From positions 1-42,424 of IMG/VR virus record IMGVR_UViG_3300031669_000072: DNA of 42,424 bases; one strand, 5' to 3'. The translations under genes were made by a program, and so were the position numbers. The notes under the pieces are model-generated. The model searched no databases and was not told the origin of the DNA. It was given only the letters and a program-made list of their open reading frames with translations. The DNA is from a virus. Shown here piece by piece: positions 5,720 to 12,154 of the stretch; the first letter of the stretch is position 1, and the number at the start of each line of letters is the position of its first letter.

Positions 5720-5757
5720 TGCGTCGCTATCACTAACGGGCGACGCACCCTATTTTT
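5720..5757 (+). terminator. Hairpin with T-run ending the 3866-5698 operon
   Basis: TGCGTCGC (5720-5727) pairs with GCGACGCA (5740-5747), an 8-bp stem with a 12-base loop, followed by CCCTATTTTTATA. The T-run fits archaeal U-rich termination. Confidence 0.65.
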
Positions 5758-5883
5758 ATAAATATGTTTTCCGACTCGAAAGGCATGGGTGTACGCGCCT
5801 GGGGGGGCGTATTCCTATAAGTCATGGAATCGGCGAGTTATCAAAAACGATTTTACCCATCTTCAGAAACTTTACACTGCTAA

Positions 5884-5893
5884 CCTATAAATA
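5884..5893 (+). promoter_or_regulatory. TATA box for the 5939 operon
   Basis: CCTATAAATA lies about 50 bases before the ATG at 5939, so this transcript should have a leader of some 25 bases. That fits the clear ribosome-binding site GAGGAGATGAG just before the start. Positions 5758-5883 hold no gene I can support. Confidence 0.55.
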
Positions 5894-5938
5894 CTATTAG
5901 AGATACTGTGTATATTGTAAGAACTGTGAGGAGATGAG

Positions 5939-6217
5939 ATGGAAATGAAATATAGCGTACTTGTGAATGTGGAAGGTGATTGGATCGCCTTCGAGGACGA
6001 AAAGGAGCGTAAGATCGTAGGTCCAAGTTATGATGAATGTCATAACTTGAGTAAGGCAGGGCGCATTATCAGCGCACATACTGATAGAATCGGGGACCTT
6101 GGTTCAGAAGAGTTCAAGGCAGCAATCGCGAACCAGATTGCCACAGGTGGGTTCTCGAAAGGGAAACATACAGACGCAGGGGATCACGTTTCGTTTTTCC
6201 AGGTGGGGGTCCCCTGA
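5939..6217 (+). CDS. Hypothetical protein
   Basis: A 92-residue mixed alpha/beta protein, soluble and charged, with no motif I recognise. It has its own promoter and a ribosome-binding site (GGAG, seven bases from the ATG). First gene of a three-gene plus operon ending at 6814. Confidence 0.65.
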   Translation: MEMKYSVLVNVEGDWIAFEDEKERKIVGPSYDECHNLSKAGRIISAHTDRIGDLGSEEFKAAIANQIATGGFSKGKHTDAGDHVSFFQVGVP

Positions 6218-6240
6218 GCCCCATTTTTTGAGGAGATCTG

Positions 6241-6636
6241 ATGTCCGGTGATAAAATCAACATCGAGATCAGCCGGTATAACCACGCCTGGCTCGGCCCC
6301 TGGCGTGGGGCTGGCTCCTTCGACGACGCTATCACGGCGCTGAGGGAGAGGATCTCAGTGCTGGAATACAGGATTGTTCGAGCGGGTGAAAACGCCATCA
6401 AACAGCTTGCGGAAGCAGAGGCCGAGCGGGACCGTTCCGCCGCCAGAGCCGAGGGATACCACAATGCCTTGGTAGCCATATCTTTCTGGAGAAAGGACTC
6501 ACACGACTACGACGACGACATGGGCCACGATCACCGAGACTTCGGCGACGAGGACTGGGACGCGGTGGAGGCGTATGCGAAGGAAGCCGCCGCGCAGCCG
6601 CCCGATGAGGGGGGAGAGGATGAAAACCGAAGCTGA
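6241..6636 (+). CDS. Hypothetical protein with coiled coil and acidic His-rich tail
   Basis: A 131-residue protein. Residues 25-75 form a coiled coil (ALRERISVLEYRIV...). A segment rich in Asp, His and Tyr (residues 85-103) could bind metal. Preceded by GAGGAGATCTG. Overlaps the next gene by 17 bases. Function unknown. Confidence 0.65.
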   Translation: MSGDKINIEISRYNHAWLGPWRGAGSFDDAITALRERISVLEYRIVRAGENAIKQLAEAEAERDRSAARAEGYHNALVAISFWRKDSHDYDDDMGHDHRDFGDEDWDAVEAYAKEAAAQPPDEGGEDENRS

Positions 6637-6814
6637 AATCAGGGGGCGGATGGAGTCGTTGGAACGCGACATGAAAACGTATGCAAGCGTAGGAGCGGGG
6701 GCTGGACCAGGTTTCATTGGTATGCTTTCCCAATACCAGGCCCTTCAATGGGTTTTGGGGGCCGCGCCACAGGAGATCACCGGACCAGCTCGCCCGAGTC
6801 CAGACAGTCTTTGA
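6620..6814 (+). CDS. Small helical hypothetical protein
   Basis: A 64-residue protein from the ATG at 6620, chosen because GGGGGGAGAGG stands directly before it. An N-terminal helix (EAEIRGRMESLERDMKTY) and a second helix ending QALQWVLGA resemble short phage proteins of unknown role. Its 3' end overlaps the convergent regulator gene by 38 bases, so the two transcripts are antisense to each other there. Confidence 0.6.
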   Translation: MKTEAEIRGRMESLERDMKTYASVGAGAGPGFIGMLSQYQALQWVLGAAPQEITGPARPSPDSL

Positions 6815-7184
6815 TGTACTGCTGGACCGTCCTCTCTTTGTACCCGACCTCCAGAGCGATCACGCGCCGATTCCTCTCTCCCGATATCCAGATCTTTTTT
6901 ATACGCGCCTGGGCCGCCAGGTCGTCAGAGAGTCTTTGAATCGGGACCGAAGTACTTTCCGCCTTCGGTACTTCGGTCGGTCGGTCGTCCAGTGCTTCGG
7001 GATTTACCCGCGCCGTTTGCTTGACGTCGGGCAACAAGCCGAGGAACGCCCACGTTGCATTATCGATAGCGGGATGAAGAATCGATGTGGCATACTCTTT
7101 CACGGTCGTGTGGTTTCGGGCGGCTTGCAGCACTAGGGCCTGGTGCAAGTCTTCGGGTACATCTATCCTAAACTGCTTTGGCAT
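6777..7184 (-). CDS. Regulator with N-terminal RHH-like and C-terminal HTH-like domain
   Basis: A 135-residue protein. Residues 1-45 look like an RHH domain (strand KQFRIDVPEDLH, then two helices); residues 90-135 look like a helix-turn-helix (RRVIALEVGYKERTVQQYI). A linker joins them. Probably a transcription factor or copy-control protein. It has its own promoter (TATTTAAG, about 27 bases upstream, no leader) and lies just downstream of the six-gene minus operon at 7267-9600, but behind a T-rich gap. Confidence 0.7.
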   Translation of the reverse strand: MPKQFRIDVPEDLHQALVLQAARNHTTVKEYATSILHPAIDNATWAFLGLLPDVKQTARVNPEALDDRPTEVPKAESTSVPIQRLSDDLAAQARIKKIWISGERNRRVIALEVGYKERTVQQYIKDCLDSGELVR

Positions 7185-7206
7185 GAAAGATCTATGGTAC
7201 TTCAGA

Positions 7207-7216
7207 TCTTAAATAC
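7207..7216 (-). promoter_or_regulatory. TATA box for the regulator at 7184
   Basis: On the minus strand GTATTTAAGA is centred about 27 bases before the ATG at 7184. An AGATCT pair flanks the region and may be part of an operator. Confidence 0.6.
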
Positions 7217-7225
7217 CTTCTGATG

Positions 7226-7263
7226 TATGGAAAAATGTGAGTTTTCGTCCATATATGGAAAAA
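7226..7263 (-). terminator. Two T-runs within a direct repeat, ending the 7267-9600 operon
   Basis: TATGGAAAAA occurs on the plus strand at 7226-7235 and 7254-7263. On the minus strand these are two TTTTTCCATA runs just after the stop at 7267, consistent with paired U-rich terminators. They may equally be binding sites. Confidence 0.5.
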
Positions 7264-7266
7264 CAG

Positions 7267-8010
7267 TCATCCTTCGGCCACCCTTTTCAAAATACTCGCA
7301 GCCGTCCCTTTCCCGACCCCAGGGCAAAGCAGGTCTTCGATGCACTGGACCGGATTGCCGTCGAACCGGGTCAGGCTCGGACTTATCCCCAGGTCGATCA
7401 GCGACTTGGCCCGACCAGGCCCGACCCCTTTCAGCCCGATAAGACACCACAACGGCCACGACTCGGCCTTGGGCTTGGGGATGCTCCAGTCCTGGAGTAG
7501 ATAAGCCCGAGAACACCGGCACACATGGGCCAGCGTCTTGTCTTGGGCCGCGAGTTCGGCTTCCTTCTTGTTTAGGTGGGGGAAGTCGTTCGCATTGAAC
7601 CCGAAATGAACGGTCATCCCCGACGCGAACAGGTTTGAGATCCATCGTGTCAATGACGTCTCGGCGGTCGCCAGTTCCGCGTCAGTTGGGTGATTGGTTT
7701 CCATGATCTCGGGAGATGCCCTCAGGACGTCGCCATACGTCCCCAGGACGATGATCTGGGCCGATCCTGGTGCAAACATCCTTTGAGTCATCAAATGGCC
7801 CGTAACGAGGCTCCTGGCGAGATCCTTGGCCGTCTTTATCTCCCACCATAGCTTTCTATCCCCGATGGAGAACTCCAGGTCGAGATCGGTCTTGACGAAA
7901 TCGAACATCCATCTTTCAGGGTGGCGGATGATAACGCGCTGGATCGCCACGGCCCGATCTGAGTTCATCTCGTTGGGGTCCATGTGGATGGTTACGGGAA
8001 TCTCAGTCAA
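7267..8010 (-). CDS. XPF/ERCC4-type nuclease with helix-hairpin-helix domain
   Basis: A 247-residue protein. The nuclease core has acidic residues at 42, 44 and 51 and the signature EIK-TAK-D at 57-63, matching the ExKx3D core of the XPF/Mus81/ERCC4 family (the usual ERK Arg is Ile). DLARSLVTGHLMTQ follows as in that family. Two helix-hairpin-helix motifs near the C-terminus (LKGVGPGRAK and CPGVGKGTA) would bind DNA. Expected role: cutting branched or flap DNA. The TTG at 8010 is preferred because GGGAGG lies seven bases before it and TTGA overlaps the previous stop; a GTG at 8025 is the alternative. No helicase domain is present. Confidence 0.82.
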   Translation of the reverse strand: MTEIPVTIHMDPNEMNSDRAVAIQRVIIRHPERWMFDFVKTDLDLEFSIGDRKLWWEIKTAKDLARSLVTGHLMTQRMFAPGSAQIIVLGTYGDVLRASPEIMETNHPTDAELATAETSLTRWISNLFASGMTVHFGFNANDFPHLNKKEAELAAQDKTLAHVCRCSRAYLLQDWSIPKPKAESWPLWCLIGLKGVGPGRAKSLIDLGISPSLTRFDGNPVQCIEDLLCPGVGKGTAASILKRVAEG

Positions 8011-8156
8011 TGAGATGCCTCCCACCCAACCCCGTATTCATGATAGCTTATTGCCGTCAGTATCAACCCGAACAAAGTAACCGTATGGTCGGTGGACACC
8101 AATTGACACGCAATACAGCCAATGGCCGAAGGAACCAGCCAGATGCGGTAATTCAT
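8007..8156 (-). CDS. Small membrane protein
   Basis: A 49-residue, mostly hydrophobic protein with one or two membrane segments (starting NYRIWLVPSAIGC, and TVTLFGLILTAIS). Start and stop both overlap neighbours by four bases (ATGA before, TTGA after), strong support for a real coupled gene. Lying between a hypothetical protein and a nuclease it could be the membrane part of an exclusion system, but that is a guess from context. Confidence 0.6.
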   Translation of the reverse strand: MNYRIWLVPSAIGCIACQLVSTDHTVTLFGLILTAISYHEYGVGWEASH

Positions 8157-8605
8157 CCCGTCGCCTCCGCTTCGGCTTCGGCTTCGAGCGCCTTGACGTA
8201 AGCCGCGAGGAGGGCTCCAGCCTGCGTGCTGCCAGAGGATGCGTAAATTTTCCTCACCAGATCCTCGATGCCTCCCCGGGGCCCCAGTGAGTAAATTTCA
8301 ACGGCCGATGAATACGAACGCCCGGTTTTCGATGTTTTTCCGGTGTTGGAATATATCCACTGCCGGTATAGGGCGCCCCTACTGGCCTGCCCCAAGATCG
8401 CGTCCTGGATGACGCCCTGAAGCCACTTGTCGCGATCTTTGGGACGCATAAAGGAGGGGGCAACGTATCGATCTGATTCAGTGTCCTGCCCGATGGATAG
8501 CATCGCCGAACGGGCGGGATTCGATATGTACATCCCGCTCTTGTATGTGAGCCACGTCTCCGGGTCCAGCTTCTTCAATTTCGATAGAAGAGCATCTAAT
8601 GACAT
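8153..8605 (-). CDS. Hypothetical protein of the nuclease operon
   Basis: A 150-residue basic protein ending in an Ala/Glu-rich helix. No motif I recognise; no conserved cysteine or histidine cluster. It overlaps the zinc-finger nuclease by ten bases upstream and the small membrane protein by four downstream, so it is made from the same transcript. Confidence 0.65.
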   Translation of the reverse strand: MSLDALLSKLKKLDPETWLTYKSGMYISNPARSAMLSIGQDTESDRYVAPSFMRPKDRDKWLQGVIQDAILGQASRGALYRQWIYSNTGKTSKTGRSYSSAVEIYSLGPRGGIEDLVRKIYASSGSTQAGALLAAYVKALEAEAEAEATG

Positions 8606-9213
8606 TTTATACCACCCTGATGAAGAATAACATCACACGCCTTCAATACTGGATATATGGGCTGTTCCCATTTTTCCCACCTGCTCAATGTTACAACCGA
8701 TATCGTGATGCCTACCATGTTCCTGACATCGTCACCGGGGATAAGCCAAATGTGCTCTGGGGTCAATGACTCCCTCGAATCGAACGCTATACATAGGAAG
8801 TAATCTGCAATGCGATTTTTGCCTATGTGGAATATCCATTGATCGGATCTCCCTTCTCTATGTCTCCTGCATCCTGATTTCACATCTACTTTATAGCCAC
8901 GACCGCAGATAAAATCAAATCCAGGATTTCCATAAGGCATCGCTTTTGTGTTTTCATATATGCAAGACAGTATGCTCTCTGCGACATGGATTCCAAGAAA
9001 GCAGGCGCAATCGCGGTTTTCGCCCATGGGTTGTTTAATGCCTTTCCGATGACTTCTTTCAAGTTCGTACTTGGTTTTGCAGTTCTTACACCATGATTGC
9101 AACCCATCGGGTTTACTAACGTCTCGGCTGAACTGGGATCTTGACTTATACTTGCCACACTTCCCACATAGTTTCTCGAGCTTCTCCAAAAGCTCGTCTA
9201 TCCTCTCAGTCAT
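8596..9213 (-). CDS. Zinc-finger PD-(D/E)XK-like nuclease, paralogue B
   Basis: A 205-residue protein. An N-terminal zinc finger (CGKCGKYKS near residue 15 and CKNC near 43) precedes a nuclease-like core: Glu in GIHVAES, Asp in NPGFDF, and DVK in RGYKVDVKS, the E/D/DxK arrangement of restriction-like folds. Strands (QWIFHIGKN, ADYFLCIAFD) and the motif PEHIWLIPG follow. The core is strikingly alike to the plus-strand protein at 24490. Such finger-plus-nuclease genes behave as mobile, homing-type endonucleases; that role is inferred. Ribosome-binding site GGAGGGG, seven bases before the ATG. Confidence 0.75.
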   Translation of the reverse strand: MTERIDELLEKLEKLCGKCGKYKSRSQFSRDVSKPDGLQSWCKNCKTKYELERSHRKGIKQPMGENRDCACFLGIHVAESILSCIYENTKAMPYGNPGFDFICGRGYKVDVKSGCRRHREGRSDQWIFHIGKNRIADYFLCIAFDSRESLTPEHIWLIPGDDVRNMVGITISVVTLSRWEKWEQPIYPVLKACDVILHQGGIKCH

Positions 9214-9403
9214 CTGAATGCCCCTCCGAATTGTCTTCTAGGGCGCCCTTTGCTCGCCGGTACTCTTCTATATATTTGAGTTCGGACATCATTAGCAGAA
9301 ACGCTGGCTCTGGGCCGCCGTTCGCAACGCCATTTATCGGTTTCAGCGCTTCCAGATCGTCCAACGCGGTCATTAGGCCGATTAGGGCGTCACGTTCTTT
9401 CAC
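9206..9403 (-). CDS. Small helical hypothetical protein (GTG start)
   Basis: A 65-residue protein rich in Leu, Ala and Glu. The GTG overlaps the stop of the upstream gene (GTGA) and GAGGAG lies just before. The reading frame stays open far upstream, but that part runs antisense to the AbrB operon and is not supported. It overlaps the nuclease start by eight bases. Function unknown. Confidence 0.55.
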   Translation of the reverse strand: MKERDALIGLMTALDDLEALKPINGVANGGPEPAFLLMMSELKYIEEYRRAKGALEDNSEGHSDD

Positions 9404-9600
9404 AGCCCCAGCTCCTCGCATAGCCGCGTGCTCTCGGCGTCCATCCGGCCGTAAGTCTCCGACCCGGCCCGCATTTTCGCGAGCTTCGCTTCGATCTCCT
9501 CGAGCCGCCCCATCTTCCGGCACCACGCCCGGAACGACAGGCGGCGCGGCACGTGGTCGTTTTCCAGGTGCCATTTCTGGTACTCTTCTATCGTAGGCAT
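9400..9600 (-). CDS. Small hypothetical protein, first gene of the minus operon
   Basis: A 66-residue charged helical protein (SFRAWCRKMG, then EEIEAKLAKMR). It is the promoter-proximal gene of the six-gene operon 9600-7267. Its ATG lies 27 bases from the centre of a TATA box that it seems to share with the divergent AbrB-like gene. Function unknown; first small helical genes of such operons are often regulators. Confidence 0.6.
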   Translation of the reverse strand: MPTIEEYQKWHLENDHVPRRLSFRAWCRKMGRLEEIEAKLAKMRAGSETYGRMDAESTRLCEELGL

Positions 9601-9622
9601 AGCACATACTACGATGGCAAAG

Positions 9623-9633
9623 CTTATATACTT
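9623..9633. promoter_or_regulatory. Shared bidirectional TATA box
   Basis: CTTATATACTT contains TATATA at 9625-9630. Its centre is about 27 bases from the plus-strand ATG at 9654 and about 27 from the minus-strand ATG at 9600. Read on either strand it is a good archaeal TATA box, and no second box is seen in the 53-bp gap. Confidence 0.7.
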
Positions 9634-9653
9634 TACGCACGTTGAGGTAGTGT

Positions 9654-9791
9654 ATGGCAGAAGAGAACATCTTTACGGGGGCGGTCCACAACGGCCGGAT
9701 AACCATCCCCCAGAACATCAGGACCCGGCATGGCATCGAGACCGGCGACGATGTGACCTGCGAAGTCATCAAGAAGGTGGATAAGAAATGA
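9654..9791 (+). CDS. AbrB/SpoVT-type DNA-binding protein
   Basis: A 45-residue protein containing the swapped-hairpin signature GRITIPQNIR at 14-23 followed by GIETGDDV, typical of AbrB/MazE-like dimeric DNA-binding domains. Probably a transcriptional switch for the divergent promoter in which it lies. It heads an operon with two zinc-ribbon proteins and the Bet-like recombinase. GAGGT stands before the ATG. Confidence 0.8.
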   Translation: MAEENIFTGAVHNGRITIPQNIRTRHGIETGDDVTCEVIKKVDKK

Positions 9792-9934
9792 TATGCAAGT
9801 ACTGTGAAAAAGAGACCGTTCCGGTGAAGGATAACAAGAAGATATACTATCTTCTCACCGGGCTGACGTACTGGCTCTACGTGATGCAAAAAGACCCGCA
9901 CCACTGCATGCTCTGTGGCGGTGATCTGAGATGA
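9788..9934 (+). CDS. Small zinc-ribbon protein
   Basis: A 48-residue protein with CKYC near the N-terminus and CMLC near the C-terminus separated by a Tyr/Leu-rich segment, a four-cysteine metal site. Start overlaps the previous stop (ATGA). Likely a structural zinc protein binding nucleic acid or a partner; function unknown. Confidence 0.6.
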   Translation: MICKYCEKETVPVKDNKKIYYLLTGLTYWLYVMQKDPHHCMLCGGDLR

Positions 9935-10065
9935 GCACATACGAAGACTTGCGAGACGAGGCCCGGGCCGAAGAGGTCCACGAGTGCCGCCACTGTGGCG
10001 ACATGGCGACGCATCCCGGACGGTGTAGGTGCGGCGGATGGAGAAATAGAGTAGAGGAGGAGTAA
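9931..10065 (+). CDS. Small zinc-ribbon protein
   Basis: A 44-residue protein with CRHC at residues 19-22 and CRC at 32-34, another compact zinc knuckle. ATGA overlap with the preceding gene. Its last codons (GTAGAGGAGGAGTAA) provide the ribosome-binding site for the recombinase at 10067. Confidence 0.6.
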   Translation: MSTYEDLRDEARAEEVHECRHCGDMATHPGRCRCGGWRNRVEEE

Positions 10066-10066
10066 C

Positions 10067-10951
10067 ATGTCCGTAAAAGATACAGTAGAAAAATTCATCG
10101 AAGATGTTAATGCCGAGTTCGGCTCGGACCTCGCCATAGACGAGGGAGAAGAGGGAGAGATATCGATCAACTGGCCCGGTCGCGGCCATATCTACGTAGA
10201 CGCCGGGACGGGGGTGGTTCTAGAAAAGACGAAGCTCGCCGGGGGCCTCGTCGATAAGCTCCGGGAAGCCCTCGGCCAGAACCCAGCTTTTGACGATCCT
10301 CGCCCATCGGCGGAAGAGGCCGACGAGGGAATGTCGACCCTCTTTAGAAAGGTGAATATTGTAACACCACTCACCCAGCGAGACGTTCCGGTGCGCGATA
10401 TCCAGGTGGCCGAGCTGACTCTGGCCGACATCAAGGCATACATCTGTCCCACAGCGACAGACTCAGAGGCTTTCATGTTCCTGAAGCTCTGCCAGGCTCG
10501 GAACCTGAACCCGTTCACAAACGAGGCATACCTGATCAAGTACGGCCAGAAGGCTCAGATGGTAGTCGGCAAAGAGGCGTTCATGCGGAAAGCCGAGATG
10601 AATCCTCAGTACGACGGTTTCGAGGCTGGAATAATCGTAGCCCAAGACGAAGACGGTGACGGGCTGGAAAATAGGACGGGCACGTTCCTGATGAGAAACG
10701 AAAAGCTTCTGGGGGGGTGGTGTAAAGTTTACCGTAAGGATCGCAAAGTAGCGATCATAGCCGAGGTATCGCTTAAGGACTTCAAGAAATCCGGCGCTGG
10801 GCCCTGGCAAGATATGCCCGCCGTGATGATCCGCAAAGTGGCGATCGTCCAGGCGCACCGCGAGGCCTTTCCGTCGGATCTGTCGGGCTGCTATGACTCC
10901 TCGGAGTTCCGGGATGCGATCGACGTCGAAAGTGAAGTGATGGGGGGCTGA
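10067..10951 (+). CDS. Bet/RecT-family single-strand annealing protein
   Basis: A 294-residue protein. Residues 95-290 match the Bet recombinase core: LCQARNLNPFTNEAYLIKY, then VGKEAFMRKAE, and towards the end MIRKVAIVQAHREAFP. These proteins coat and anneal complementary single strands for recombination at replication ends or forks. The first 75 or so residues are an extra acidic domain not usual in the family. No adjacent exonuclease is present; the PD-(D/E)XK protein at 886 is a possible partner. Ribosome-binding site AGGAGGAG is strong. Confidence 0.88.
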   Translation: MSVKDTVEKFIEDVNAEFGSDLAIDEGEEGEISINWPGRGHIYVDAGTGVVLEKTKLAGGLVDKLREALGQNPAFDDPRPSAEEADEGMSTLFRKVNIVTPLTQRDVPVRDIQVAELTLADIKAYICPTATDSEAFMFLKLCQARNLNPFTNEAYLIKYGQKAQMVVGKEAFMRKAEMNPQYDGFEAGIIVAQDEDGDGLENRTGTFLMRNEKLLGGWCKVYRKDRKVAIIAEVSLKDFKKSGAGPWQDMPAVMIRKVAIVQAHREAFPSDLSGCYDSSEFRDAIDVESEVMGG

Positions 10952-10955
10952 GGCG

Positions 10956-11048
10956 ATGAAACTCCCCCCCCTTCTCGGCTCGCCCTGGATCACGACAGTC
11001 GCGGCTGTGTGTATATTGATATTAATAATCTTCGAAAGTATGAGGTGA
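10956..11048 (+). CDS. Very small membrane protein
   Basis: A 30-residue peptide, mostly one membrane helix (WITTVAAVCILILIIF). It follows the Bet gene by four bases with GGGGCTGAGG before the ATG, and is followed by the secreted protein at 11055. Small size makes the call tentative. Confidence 0.45.
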   Translation: MKLPPLLGSPWITTVAAVCILILIIFESMR

Positions 11049-11054
11049 AAGAAC

Positions 11055-11648
11055 ATGAGGAAAGAAACGATAATATCGATCGCCCTCTTGGTGGCGATCG
11101 GATCGGCTGGAGCGGTGGTGAGCATTGAAACCCACGGCTACAGCGGCGGAGTATATGACTACACGACCAGCGCGTCCCTAACCGGGAACGCCTGGGGAAC
11201 CGGCGGCGGCGTATTCGCGCCGGACGGCTTCTCATGGGGCGGCGAGTACGAGGGATATAATTGCGGCAAAAACCAGGACTTCACGATCTACACAACCCAA
11301 GCCCTGACGTTCTGGAAACAGCCAGCCACGCCAGCCGATCCCTACTTCACCGACTCCGCTTTGGTCGTCGGAACCGGTGCCGGGAAGGATACCGCGAAGG
11401 TGACGACCACCGCCGGCCTGAGCATCGCCGGTTGGTGGTCCAACGCCGGAATCGGGACGGGCATCGACGCTAAGACCGACCTCGTGAGCTACAGCCTATA
11501 TGGGACAGACTTCGCGGGGTGGGTAGCTGACATGGGATTCGTGGCGACCGACTTCACGCCGAAAAAACTGACCCTGAACGGCGGCGCGAAATTCGATCCG
11601 ACGGTATCGTACTATCCGAATGCAGGAATGAACTGGGAGATCAAGTGA
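11055..11648 (+). CDS. Secreted protein with signal peptide
   Basis: A 197-residue protein with a clear N-terminal signal (MRKETIISIALLVAIGSAGA, probable cleavage near residue 20). The mature part is rich in Gly, Thr, Tyr and Trp and looks all-beta, as in surface or fibre-type proteins. It could be placed on the host surface by the infected cell, for example to block superinfection, or be a virion decoration. No enzyme motif seen. It lies between two small membrane-protein genes. Confidence 0.7.
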   Translation: MRKETIISIALLVAIGSAGAVVSIETHGYSGGVYDYTTSASLTGNAWGTGGGVFAPDGFSWGGEYEGYNCGKNQDFTIYTTQALTFWKQPATPADPYFTDSALVVGTGAGKDTAKVTTTAGLSIAGWWSNAGIGTGIDAKTDLVSYSLYGTDFAGWVADMGFVATDFTPKKLTLNGGAKFDPTVSYYPNAGMNWEIK

Positions 11649-11672
11649 CCTCCCCTTTTTTGAGGTAAAAAA

Positions 11673-11975
11673 ATGTCCAAAGCTTATTCCTTTTTTGCCT
11701 TCGGGCGAATCCTGGAGAGCCACCCCACCCTCCGGACCTTCATTTTATGGCTCCTCCTAACTGGGACGCTGGTCTGGGGATGTTGCTGGCTGGTGGATGG
11801 TGCCGAAGTCCAGATGAACGCTACCGAGGACCTCCAGTACCTCCTCGGCAACGTCTATGGGTTTGAGTCATGGGATCTCGACGAGAAGGTCGTCCTCGTC
11901 GGCGTGGCCTGGGGCTACAACGTCTCCTGGGACGGTACCGTAACTCTGGACGACGGGTCTATCTATGTCCTATAG
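11673..11975 (+). CDS. Single-pass membrane protein
   Basis: A 100-residue protein: a short N-terminal segment, one membrane helix (about residues 20-40, TFILWLLLTGTLVWGCCWLV), and a mostly beta C-terminal domain probably outside the cell. Preceded by TTTGAGGTAAAAAA. Last gene of the plus-strand accessory region; forms a membrane/secreted trio with the genes at 10956 and 11055. Function unknown. Confidence 0.65.
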   Translation: MSKAYSFFAFGRILESHPTLRTFILWLLLTGTLVWGCCWLVDGAEVQMNATEDLQYLLGNVYGFESWDLDEKVVLVGVAWGYNVSWDGTVTLDDGSIYVL

Positions 11976-11985
11976 TTCAGGATCA

Positions 11986-12012
11986 GGAGGCGGGGCAACC
12001 TTAGCCGCCTCC
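11986..12012. terminator. Stem-loop between convergent modules
   Basis: GGAGGCGG (11986-11993) pairs with CCGCCTCC (12005-12012) across an 11-base loop. It lies 10 bases after the last plus-strand stop. No clear T-run follows, so termination is only a possible role. Confidence 0.45.
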
Positions 12013-12020
12013 ACCCGGTG

Positions 12021-12055
12021 ACTACTCCCCGTCCTAAAGACCGGGGTTTCCGCTA
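12021..12055. other. GC hairpin resembling an IS200/IS605-type element end
   Basis: ACTACTCCCCGTCCTAAAGA followed by CCGGGGTTTCC forms CCCCG/CGGGG with flanking GTC/GAC pairing. This layout recalls the subterminal hairpins at ends of IS605-type elements in archaea and cyanobacteria. No transposase or TnpB gene is here, so it would be a solo remnant. The rest of the gap (12056-12154) holds nothing I can name. Confidence 0.35.
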
Positions 12056-12154
12056 CCCCTGCACCCCAGGTGATTCTATGATCTTTCCGAGCTGCCACCC
12101 CACCGGAAACCTTGCATACAGTTGATCGAATAATAGTATTGCCATTTTTGCACC

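Noticed and set aside
9404-10189. Upstream extension of the small gene at 9206-9403
   Set aside because: The frame stays open to 10189 but runs antisense to the AbrB, zinc-ribbon and Bet genes; the coupled GTG at 9403 is the better start.
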